NCBI RefSeq assembly: GCF_020172685.1
Contig: NZ_CP083986.1
Coordinates: 4,234,158-4,298,157, forward strand
Length of the DNA: 64,000 nucleotides
Direction of reading: 5' to 3'
Origin: [Mycobacterium] nativiensis
Lineage (GTDB): Bacteria > Actinomycetota > Actinomycetes > Mycobacteriales > Mycobacteriaceae
How positions within the stretch are numbered: the first letter of the stretch is position 1; each line of letters opens with the position of its first letter. The position numbers and the translations under genes are program-made. Under the pieces are notes generated by a model. The model had not been told where the DNA came from and did not search any database. It saw only the letters and a program-made list of their open reading frames with translations. Shown in pieces: positions 36,266 to 43,470 of the stretch.

Positions 36266-37455
36266 TGGAGCTCAAGGACAGTGCCCACGAGGCGGAATTC
36301 CGGGCCAAGGCCCGCGCGTGGCTGCAGAACACGTTGCCGCAACTGGGCGGACCCGAACCCGCCCGCTTGGAGGACAAGCTCGGCTATTGGCGCACCTGGC
36401 AACGGCTGCTCTACGACGCCGGGTATGCCGGGCTGTCCTGGCCGAGCCAGTACGGCGGGGGCGGAGCGAACGCAAAGTTACGCGCAGTGTTCAACGAGGA
36501 ACTCGACCGGGCCGGCGCCCCGGAGCGCCTCAACATCGTCGGCGAGGATTTCGCCGGACCCACAATCATCGAGTTCGGCACCCCGGCCCAACAGGAACGG
36601 TATCTGCGACCGATTCTCACCGGCGACGAGCTGTGGTGCCAGTTGTTCTCCGAGCCGGAGGCAGGCTCGGATCTGGCTTCGCTGCGCACCACCGCCACCA
36701 AGGTTGACGGTGGCTGGCGCATCCAGGGCCAGAAGATCTGGACCAGTCGCGCTCAGCTCGCCGCGCACGCTATTCTGCTGGCCCGCACCGGCGGCGGACC
36801 TCGGCACAAGGGAATCACCTATTTCCTGCTCCCGATGGACAGCCCCGGTGTTGACGTCCGACCGCTGACCCACATGCTGGGCGAGTCGGAGTTCAACGAG
36901 GTGTTTCTGGATCAGGTATTCATCCCCGATGAGGGTGTGCTCGGTGAGGTCGATGGCGGCTGGGCGGTCGCGATGGGCACCTTGGCGTTCGAGCGGGTCG
37001 CTATCGCCACCGGTCGGGTCAACACCACCGGCGCGGTCAATGATCTGATCCGTCAGATCGCGGCCCGCACCACCGATGACGGCACCGCGCTGGGCGCTGA
37101 TCCGCTTGTACGACAACGTATCGCCGACCTGTACGGACGCGCGATGGTGCACTACCTGATCGGCCAGCGGGTCATCACCGGAGCGGCCGGCGACGGGCCG
37201 CCCGGCCCGGTCACCTCAATTGGAAAGCTGTTCTTCTGTCCACTGGTGGAGGACATCGCCGATTTCGGGTTGGAGCTCGAAGAGATGGGCGGACAGTTCG
37301 ACTTGCCCCAGAAGGCCGATGACTCCACCTCGGCCGACCACCAGCGCTGGCTGCGGCTGGCCTATCAAGCTCGCGGCACCGCCATCGCCGGTGGGTCGAC
37401 ATTCATCCAGCGAAACATCGTCGCCGAGCGCATCCTCGGTATGCCCAGAAGCTGA
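36265..37455 (+). CDS. Acyl-CoA dehydrogenase
   Basis: 396 aa flavoenzyme: CQLFSEPEAGSDLASL, GWRIQGQKIWTSRAQ and C-terminal GGSTFIQRNIVAERILGMPR are family motifs. A Glu in GTLAFERVAIA lies where isovaleryl/long-chain enzymes place the catalytic base. The ATG overlaps the ligase stop by one base (TGATG). An AliB-like desaturation of a ring carboxyl-CoA is a reasonable role given the ligase upstream. Confidence 0.87.
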   Translation: MELKDSAHEAEFRAKARAWLQNTLPQLGGPEPARLEDKLGYWRTWQRLLYDAGYAGLSWPSQYGGGGANAKLRAVFNEELDRAGAPERLNIVGEDFAGPTIIEFGTPAQQERYLRPILTGDELWCQLFSEPEAGSDLASLRTTATKVDGGWRIQGQKIWTSRAQLAAHAILLARTGGGPRHKGITYFLLPMDSPGVDVRPLTHMLGESEFNEVFLDQVFIPDEGVLGEVDGGWAVAMGTLAFERVAIATGRVNTTGAVNDLIRQIAARTTDDGTALGADPLVRQRIADLYGRAMVHYLIGQRVITGAAGDGPPGPVTSIGKLFFCPLVEDIADFGLELEEMGGQFDLPQKADDSTSADHQRWLRLAYQARGTAIAGGSTFIQRNIVAERILGMPRS

Positions 37456-37478
37456 CAGCCCGGCCTAGGAGGCATCTG

Positions 37479-38228
37479 ATGTTGAACAAAGTCGTGGCGA
37501 CGGCGGCGGAGGCCGTGGCCGACGTGACCGACGGGTCGTCGCTCGCGGTCGGCGGATTCGGGCTGAGCGGTATCCCCGAGGCGCTGATCGATGCGGTGCT
37601 GGAGCTTGGCGTCACCGATCTGGAGACGGTGTCGAACAACCTGGGAATCGACGGGATCGGGTTGGGAGTACTGCTGCAGCACAAGCGTATCCGGCGCACC
37701 GTCAACTCCTACGTGGGGGAGAACAAGGAATTCGCCCGGCAGTACCTGTCCGGTGAGCTTGAGCTGGAGCTGACCCCCCAGGGCACACTCGCCGAGCGGT
37801 TACGCGCCGGCGGCGCCGGGATCCCGGCTTTCTACACACCGACCGGGGTAGGGACACAAGTGGCTGACGGCGGCCTGGCGTGGCGTTACGACCCGTCCGG
37901 TGCGATCGCGGTGGCCTCACCGCCCAAGGAGACCCGCGAATTCGATGGGCGCACCTACGTGTTGGAACGCGCCATCCGAACCGATTTCGCCCTGGTGCAC
38001 GCCTTCAAAGGCGATCGACACGGCAACCTCGTCTACCACGCGGCCGCCGGAAACTTCAACGCGGACTGCGCCGTCGCGGGCCGCATCACCATCGCCCAGG
38101 TTGAGCATCTTGTCGAACCGGGCGAGATCCACCCCGCCCAGGTACACACTCCGGGGATTTACGTGCACCGCGTGGTCCACGTGCCGAACCCGGTGAAACG
38201 AATCGAGAAGGAAACGGTGCGCTCATGA
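37479..38228 (+). CDS. scoA: 3-oxoacid CoA-transferase, subunit A
   Basis: 249 aa SCOT-type alpha subunit: [34 protein letters not shown] and [16 protein letters not shown] are the family segments. It moves CoA between succinyl-CoA and a 3-oxo or dicarboxylic acid, depending on the system. AGGAGG precedes ATG 37479. It may activate or release an acid product of ring opening. Confidence 0.9.
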   Translation: MLNKVVATAAEAVADVTDGSSLAVGGFGLSGIPEALIDAVLELGVTDLETVSNNLGIDGIGLGVLLQHKRIRRTVNSYVGENKEFARQYLSGELELELTPQGTLAERLRAGGAGIPAFYTPTGVGTQVADGGLAWRYDPSGAIAVASPPKETREFDGRTYVLERAIRTDFALVHAFKGDRHGNLVYHAAAGNFNADCAVAGRITIAQVEHLVEPGEIHPAQVHTPGIYVHRVVHVPNPVKRIEKETVRS

Positions 38229-38887
38229 GCGTTGGCTGGAGCCGCGACGAGCTGGCGGCCCGGGTAGCTGCCGAATTCTCCAACGGGCAGTATGTCAACC
38301 TCGGGATCGGGCTACCCACCTTGATCCCCAACCACATTCCCGCCGAGATCACCGTCGTCTTGCATTCGGAGAATGGAATCCTCGGGGTCGGACCGTACCC
38401 TCGACGCGAAGATTTGGATGCCGATCTGATCAACGCCGGCAAGGAAACCGTCACGACGTTGCCGGGTGCGGCGTTCTTCCCATCCTCGGCGTCGTTCGGG
38501 GTCATCCGCGGCGGGCATCTCGATGTGGCGGTGCTGGGCGCCATGCAGGTCTCGGCCGCCGGGGATCTGGCCAACTGGACGGTCCCAGGCAAGGTGATCA
38601 AAGGCATGGGCGGGGCGATGGACCTGGTGCATGGGGCGCGTCGGGTGATGGTGATGATGGACCACACCGCCAAGGACGGCAGCGCGAAGATCGTCGAGCG
38701 CTGCACGCTGCCGCTCACCGGTGCGCGCTGTGTGAACCGGATCTTCACCGATCTCGCCGTCATTGACGTCAACGACAACGGTCTGCGACTGGTGGAGACC
38801 GCACCCGGGGTCAGCGCCGACGAGGTCGTCGCGAAAACCGCAGCACCGGTATCACTTCCGGCGCGGATGCGAAGGTCTGACGCCTGA
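38225..38887 (+). CDS. scoB: 3-oxoacid CoA-transferase, subunit B
   Basis: 220 aa beta subunit with the catalytic Glu in [12 protein letters not shown] and the typical [14 protein letters not shown] and GAMDLV segments. ATG overlaps subunit A by 4 bp. The stop is only 10 bp from the converging GntR stop, leaving no room for a separate terminator. Confidence 0.9.
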   Translation: MSVGWSRDELAARVAAEFSNGQYVNLGIGLPTLIPNHIPAEITVVLHSENGILGVGPYPRREDLDADLINAGKETVTTLPGAAFFPSSASFGVIRGGHLDVAVLGAMQVSAAGDLANWTVPGKVIKGMGGAMDLVHGARRVMVMMDHTAKDGSAKIVERCTLPLTGARCVNRIFTDLAVIDVNDNGLRLVETAPGVSADEVVAKTAAPVSLPARMRRSDA

Positions 38888-38897
38888 CAGTCGCCAT

Positions 38898-39671
38898 TCA
38901 GTCCTCGACCCTGATGGCACCACGCTTGTCCATCGCCAACGCGGCCTTGGCGTAGCTGTGCACATGCCGTCCCATGCGCCTACCGGCCGCCTCGGCGTCG
39001 CGGTTGCGGATCGCGGTGGTGATCGACCGGTGCGCACGCTGAGTGATCGCGCGCACGTTCTCGTCAACGAACGTGGGGTTCTCGGTACCCGCATAGATGG
39101 CGTGCGACAACGCGGTCATGAACCCGATCAACAACTCGTTATGGCCGGCGGCAGCCACCCCGACGTGCCAGTCCAGGTTGGCCTGTAGGAACGCCGGCAG
39201 GTCGGCATCCGGGTCGGCGATAGCGTCGTTGGCGGCGTCGAGCACCGCCAGGTCGTCGTCGGTACGGTTCCGGGCCGCCAGCTCCGCGCAGAACGGTTCC
39301 AGCGCCTCGCGGGTCTGCAGCAGATCGGCTAGTTTGATCCGCTGACCACGGATCAACATGCTAACCGAGTTGGCCATCGACTTCGTCGTTGGGCGCTGCA
39401 CAAATGCCCCGCCAGCCCTACCGGCCCGGACCCGAATCAGGTTCTGCACCTCCAGGATGCGCAACGCCTCACGCACCGTGGCCCGGCTCATCTGAGTCTG
39501 TTTGACCAGTTCACGCTCCGCGGGCAGCGCCACCCCCACGGCCAGTTCACCGGACAGAATCCGTTCACGCAGTTCGCGGGCAAGCACATCGGAGGCTTTG
39601 GGCACATCCACCGGCTTGAGGATGACGTTCGAACGTGTCGAAGTCGATGCTGACCCGTCTGGTTCCGTCAA
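38898..39671 (-). CDS. GntR/FadR-type regulator, probable repressor of the island's beta-oxidation regulon
   Basis: 257 aa. The winged-helix domain (about residues 22-90) contains LPAERELVKQTQMSRATVREALRILE in two adjoining parts, resembling the recognition helix of FadR (SRATVREAL), and the wing RAGRAGGAFV. The FCD domain carries FLQANLDWHVGVAAA and the metal-site His residues. A stop precedes the TTG at 39671, which has GGTGGAG upstream and is the likely start. FadR-type proteins bind TGGTCNGACCA, and that motif lies 30 bp upstream and before five other units here, so it probably represses them and itself until an acyl-CoA or acid ligand binds. Confidence 0.88.
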   Translation of the reverse strand: MTEPDGSASTSTRSNVILKPVDVPKASDVLARELRERILSGELAVGVALPAERELVKQTQMSRATVREALRILEVQNLIRVRAGRAGGAFVQRPTTKSMANSVSMLIRGQRIKLADLLQTREALEPFCAELAARNRTDDDLAVLDAANDAIADPDADLPAFLQANLDWHVGVAAAGHNELLIGFMTALSHAIYAGTENPTFVDENVRAITQRAHRSITTAIRNRDAEAAGRRMGRHVHSYAKAALAMDKRGAIRVED

Positions 39672-39700
39672 CGCTCCACCCGTCTACGTTTCGGGCCGAA

Positions 39701-39726
39701 TGGTCCGACCTAAGTTATTCAACTTA
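39701..39726 (-). promoter_or_regulatory. FadR-type operator plus AT-rich inverted repeat upstream of the GntR gene
   Basis: TGGTCCGACCT (39701-39711) carries the exact GGTCNGACC core. Abutting it is a perfect inverted repeat TAAGTT-ATTC-AACTTA (39711-39726). A -10-like TATACT lies upstream on the minus strand (39739-39734), which would put the operator just behind the transcription start. Autoregulation is the simplest reading; the AT-rich repeat may bind a second regulator. Confidence 0.65.
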
Positions 39727-39780
39727 ATGTCAGAGTATATGACTCGGGCACTCTGGCGTGCGGCGCGCGGTTGACCAGGC

Positions 39781-40239
39781 TTAGAAGATCATGCGCGCGA
39801 TCATCTCCGCCACCGCGGCCGGCTTCGCCGAACCGTCGAGTTCGACGGTGTGCCGCACGATCAGGTCCACCGTGGTGTCGTTGACCTTCGTGGCGTCCAC
39901 AAGCTCGGATCGGACCCGGACACGGCTGCCCGCAGGGACCGGCGCGAGGAATCGCACCCGGTTGAGTCCGTAGTTGATGCCCATTTTCGCGTTGTCGACG
40001 CGGTAATTGTCTTTGCTCAGCGCCGGAATGAGGGACAGCGTCAGCAAACCGTGTGCAATCGGCCCGCCGAAGGGACTTTCCATCCGGGCCCGCTCGACGT
40101 CGACGTGAATCCACTGCTGATCGCCGGTGGCATCGGCGAACGCATTAATGCGCTGCTGATCCACGGTGATCCAGCCGGAAGCGCCGAAGTCATGGCCGAC
40201 AGCCTCGATGGCCTCGCCGATAGATGAGATGACTCGCAC
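39781..40239 (-). CDS. MaoC-like hydratase/dehydratase
   Basis: 152 aa hot-dog fold protein of the NodN/MaoC type. The hydratase-2 motif is present: FADATGDQQWIHVD and GGPIAHGLLTLSL supply the Asp and His. It can hydrate enoyl-CoAs to (R)-3-hydroxyacyl-CoAs. GTG 40239 follows AAAGGTAAGC. It is the last gene of the BadI operon, separated from it by a gene remnant. Confidence 0.87.
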   Translation of the reverse strand: MRVISSIGEAIEAVGHDFGASGWITVDQQRINAFADATGDQQWIHVDVERARMESPFGGPIAHGLLTLSLIPALSKDNYRVDNAKMGINYGLNRVRFLAPVPAGSRVRVRSELVDATKVNDTTVDLIVRHTVELDGSAKPAAVAEMIARMIF

Positions 40240-40253
40240 CGCTTACCTTTCTG

Positions 40254-40514
40254 CTACCCGACGGTTCCGCGCCTGCCGGCGGGATGACGGCGTCGCCGGC
40301 ACCATTGCATCGCCCTGGCCAACAGATTGATCGAGATCGAACCGGAACCGCCGACAACCATAGCCGCGACGATCACCGCCGAGCTGCCCAGAACCACACC
40401 CACCACCGCGAAACACATTGCCGTCAGCACATTGAGAAGAGAGATGACAACCCACTGTGGCGACGCTACGGGGGCATCGCCCCCACAGTCGATGTACATC
40501 ACCATCTTCGGCAC
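40254..40514 (-). pseudogene. Fragment resembling NAD(P) transhydrogenase subunit beta (PntB)
   Basis: An open frame of 86 codons with two hydrophobic helices. The run GGDAPV...VVISLLNVLTA, then GVVLGSSAVIV, VVGGSGSISI and LARAMQ follows, in order, the membrane segment of PntB (GGADMPVV.S.LN ... VG.SG.I ... KAMN) that I know from the family. Everything else of PntB, including the NADP-binding domain, is missing, and the C-terminus turns Arg-rich. I read it as a remnant wedged between the DECR-like SDR and MaoC genes. A short expressed membrane peptide cannot be excluded. Confidence 0.5.
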
Positions 40515-40529
40515 CGAATTGACCGGCCC

Positions 40530-41426
40530 CTACACCGAGCGCTCTGCTTTGGCGGCCTCTGACGCTGTCTTGCTCCGCTCCCGTGCAGCCGCCCAATCCT
40601 CATCGGTCAACGCCGAGAGCCCAGCGAAGGTGTTGGGCCCGGCCAGCCGTTGTCCGCCGTCCATAGCGATGGTTTCCCCGGTCAGGTAGTCGCACGCGTC
40701 GGAGAACGCGAAGATGGTGAGGTTCGCCAGTTCGCCGATGGTGCCCGGCCGGCCGAGTGGAATCTGGTCGGACTGCGTCGCACCCACGGAACTCTTATCC
40801 GTCGGGTTGAGCATCTCCCAGGCGTACTCGGTCGGGATCGGCCCGGGCGCAAGGGCATTGAGTCGAATTCCGTACTGGCCCCACTCAACGGCCAGTGACA
40901 TCGTCATGGCGTGCACCGCCGCCTTGGCCATCGCTGACGGGACGACGAAGGCCGACCCGCTCCACACCCAGGTCGTCAGGTTCGACAACACCGAGCCGGG
41001 CAGTCCGTCCGCGATCCAGCGTCGGCCGACAGCCAGCGTGGTATTGAATGAGCCGGTCATCACCGTCGAGGTGACCGCCTCGAACGCACGCTGGCTCAAG
41101 CTCACGGTAGGGGCAATGAAGTTCGCCGCTGCGTTGTTGAGCACACCGGTCAACGGCCCGTGCCGGTCCCAGATCTCGGCCACCGCCGCGTCGACCAGGT
41201 CGTACTCGCGCACGTTGACCGCTTGATGGGCCACCCGGCCGCGGTGGCCGGCCCCGATCTCGGCGGCGGCCTCGGCGAGCACAGCCTCCCGACGGCCCCA
41301 CAGATGCACGTGAGCGCCGTGAGCCACCAATTGTGCCGCCACACCACGCCCCAGCCCGGTGCCGCCGCCGGTGATCAGGATTCGTTTGCCCGCCAGCACG
41401 TCCGGCGCGAATATGGTGCGGCTCAC
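40530..41426 (-). CDS. SDR resembling mitochondrial-type 2,4-dienoyl-CoA reductase (DECR1)
   Basis: 298 aa SDR with TGGGTGLGRG, a GSAFVVPSAMAKAAVHAM segment and APGPIPTEYAW, closely following the pattern I recall for mammalian DECR1 (GSGFVVPSASAKAG; QPGPI). The canonical Tyr of Tyr-x3-Lys is Ser here, as in that family. It would reduce conjugated dienoyl-CoAs with NADPH, useful for unsaturated side chains or rings. ATGA overlap with the dehydrogenase stop. Third gene of the BadI operon. Confidence 0.83.
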   Translation of the reverse strand: MSRTIFAPDVLAGKRILITGGGTGLGRGVAAQLVAHGAHVHLWGRREAVLAEAAAEIGAGHRGRVAHQAVNVREYDLVDAAVAEIWDRHGPLTGVLNNAAANFIAPTVSLSQRAFEAVTSTVMTGSFNTTLAVGRRWIADGLPGSVLSNLTTWVWSGSAFVVPSAMAKAAVHAMTMSLAVEWGQYGIRLNALAPGPIPTEYAWEMLNPTDKSSVGATQSDQIPLGRPGTIGELANLTIFAFSDACDYLTGETIAMDGGQRLAGPNTFAGLSALTDEDWAAARERSKTASEAAKAERSV

Positions 41427-42568
41427 AGCGCCAGGCTCTTCGCGATGATGTCGCGTTGAATCTCGTTGGCACCGCCGTAGATCGGTGGCGCCAAGGCCTT
41501 GCGCAGCTGCGCTTCCATGCCGAACTCGACCGTGTATCCGTTGCCACCCATCAGTTGGATCCCTTCCAGCGCAGCATGTTTAGCGACCTCGGTGCATTTG
41601 AGCTTCGCGATCGAGCCCGCGCGCGCCAGCTGATTTTCCAGCCCGGCATCGATCTGAGCGGCAACCTGATACGTGAAGGCACGGCAACATTCGATCTCGG
41701 CGACCAGATCGGCCAATCGATGCCGGACGGCCTGAAAGCTGCCGACGGAATGCCCGAAGACTTCGCGCTGGCGGACATAGTCGAGCGTGTCCTCCAGGGA
41801 GCGTCGCGCGGCGCCGAGCGACATAGCGGCAATGATCAGCCGCTCCACATTGAGGCCACGCATCAGCCGGTGCCAGGCGTCGCCGATCCCGCCGACGACG
41901 TTGTCGACGGGAACGGCTACATCCGTGAAGAACACTTCATTGACGGTATGACCATCCATGGTCTGTATCGGCTTGATGTCGAGTCCGGGCGTCGAAGTGG
42001 ACAGGTACATCAGCGTGAGGCCATGGTGTTTGCCGACATTAGGGTCGGTGCGGGTAAGCACCAGCAAGTGGTCGGCCAGGTGCGCGGCGGTGATCCAGGT
42101 CTTCTGGCCGTTGACCACGAACCGGTCGCCGTCACGCACCGCCCGGGTGCAGACCGCACCCAGATCGGATCCGGCGCCCGGCTCGGACAACGCGATCGCC
42201 TCGAACCGCCCGGCGCACAGATTGCTCAGCACCTCGATTTTCTGCGGTTCGGTGCCGTGCCGTAGATAGGTCTGGGCGGCGGTCAGGCCGGTGCCGTACG
42301 CGTGAATCGGCGCCTGACCCCGTGCGGTCTCCTCTAGGAAGATGCACTCCTCGACCATGCCCGCTCCGCCGCCGCCGTACTCCGCAGGTATCGACACACC
42401 CAGCCAGCCGAGTTCGGCCAACTGCCGCAACACCGCCGGGCTGTTCGACAGCTTCCCACCATCGGTCAATTGCGCCCGCTGCTCGGCAGTCCCGCAGGTG
42501 TCGGCACAAAATTTCTCGATGGCGTCAGCGAACTCACGCTGCTCCTCGGTGAACAACCCGGCCGTCAC
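41423..42568 (-). CDS. Acyl-CoA dehydrogenase with IVD-type catalytic base
   Basis: 381 aa. Family motifs: LSEPGAGSDLGAV, GQKTWITAAHLA, LMGGNGYTVEFGME and IYGGANEIQRDII. The position used as base by medium-chain enzymes is Gly (IYGGAN), but Glu in GLNVERLIIA matches the isovaleryl/long-chain location, so activity is expected on a branched or ring substrate. GTG 42568 lies 4 bp after the BadI stop. Good candidate for an AliB-like or post-ring-opening desaturation. Confidence 0.87.
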   Translation of the reverse strand: MTAGLFTEEQREFADAIEKFCADTCGTAEQRAQLTDGGKLSNSPAVLRQLAELGWLGVSIPAEYGGGGAGMVEECIFLEETARGQAPIHAYGTGLTAAQTYLRHGTEPQKIEVLSNLCAGRFEAIALSEPGAGSDLGAVCTRAVRDGDRFVVNGQKTWITAAHLADHLLVLTRTDPNVGKHHGLTLMYLSTSTPGLDIKPIQTMDGHTVNEVFFTDVAVPVDNVVGGIGDAWHRLMRGLNVERLIIAAMSLGAARRSLEDTLDYVRQREVFGHSVGSFQAVRHRLADLVAEIECCRAFTYQVAAQIDAGLENQLARAGSIAKLKCTEVAKHAALEGIQLMGGNGYTVEFGMEAQLRKALAPPIYGGANEIQRDIIAKSLAL

Positions 42569-42571
42569 GGG

Positions 42572-43366
42572 TCAGTTGCCCCGGTAGGCGGCGAACTCGG
42601 GGGCGCGCTTCTCGTTGAAGGCGGCTACACCCTCCTGCGCCTCCGGCGTGTCGCCGAACATCTTCAGGCTCGAGTACGCCATCTGCCCCATCGACGCGAA
42701 CTGTTCGGTGTCGGTGTTGAACGACTGCTTGAGCACCTTCAACGCCGTCGGCGAGAGCTGCAGAATCTCGTCTGCCCAAACCCGCACCTCGGCCTTCAGC
42801 TGATCGGCCGGTACCACCTTGTTGACCAGACCCCACTCGGCGGCCTGCTGCGCCGAGTACCGCCGACACAGGAACCAGATTTCACGGGCGCGCTTCTCTC
42901 CGACTATCCGCGCCAGGAATCCGGTGCCGAAGCCTGCATCGAACGACCCGACCCGGGGGCCGTTCTGGCCGAATATCGCGGTGTCGGCAGCGATCGTCAG
43001 GTCGCACAGCACGTGCAGCACATGGCCACCACCGATGGCGAACCCGTTGACCGCGGCAATCACCGGCTTGGGTACGTCGCGGATGACCCGGTGCAGCGAA
43101 TCCACCTCGAACAGGCCTGTTTCGGACGGCCCGTAGTCGCCGGTCTCCGCCCGTTGTTTCTGGTCACCACCGGTACAGAACGCCTTCTCGCCCGCCCCGG
43201 TCAGACAGATCACCCCAACATCCGCGCTTCCCCACGCCAATTTGAACGCTCGGATCAGCTCATCGAGGGTGCGCGCCCGAAACGCGTTGTACCGCTCGGG
43301 CCTATTGATGGTGATCCAGGCCAGGCCGTTGTCGACCTGGTAAGTGATGTCGGTGAATTCGGTCAT
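42572..43366 (-). CDS. badI: BadI-like 2-ketocyclohexane-1-carboxyl-CoA hydrolase (ring opening)
   Basis: 264 aa MenB-branch crotonase. Its segments NRPERYNAFRARTLDELI, FCTGGDQ, IRDVPKPVIAAVNGFAIGGG, GPRVGSFDAGFGT and KRAREIWFLCRRYS track BadI of Rhodopseudomonas palustris (about 260 aa) much better than MenB or hydratases. BadI hydrolytically opens 2-ketocyclohexanecarboxyl-CoA to pimelyl-CoA. ATG 43366 is preceded by AGAGGGG. First gene of an operon with acyl-CoA dehydrogenase, dienoyl reductase and MaoC, controlled by a FadR-type operator. The ring substituent, if any, is unknown. Confidence 0.82.
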   Translation of the reverse strand: MTEFTDITYQVDNGLAWITINRPERYNAFRARTLDELIRAFKLAWGSADVGVICLTGAGEKAFCTGGDQKQRAETGDYGPSETGLFEVDSLHRVIRDVPKPVIAAVNGFAIGGGHVLHVLCDLTIAADTAIFGQNGPRVGSFDAGFGTGFLARIVGEKRAREIWFLCRRYSAQQAAEWGLVNKVVPADQLKAEVRVWADEILQLSPTALKVLKQSFNTDTEQFASMGQMAYSSLKMFGDTPEAQEGVAAFNEKRAPEFAAYRGN

Positions 43367-43416
43367 CGGTTGCCCCTCTTCGTTGAAAGTCGCAGTTACT
43401 GCCCACCCACAGGCTT

Positions 43417-43432
43417 TGGTCTTACCATATTA
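43417..43432 (-). promoter_or_regulatory. FadR-type operator and -10 before the BadI operon
   Basis: TGGTCTTACCA (43417-43427), a perfect arm palindrome with one changed centre base, overlapping a -10-like TAATAT on the minus strand (43432-43427). It is 51 bp before the BadI start codon. No strong -35 is visible. Confidence 0.6.
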
Positions 43433-43470
43433 CCAAACGAGGTAGCCCTCGGGAAGCCCCGATTCCGCAC

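Noticed and set aside
37479..38887. CoA-transferase pair as IpdA/IpdB of steroid ring degradation
   Set aside because: Both subunits carry SCOT-type motifs ([17 protein letters not shown]), and no other KstR2-type steroid genes are near.
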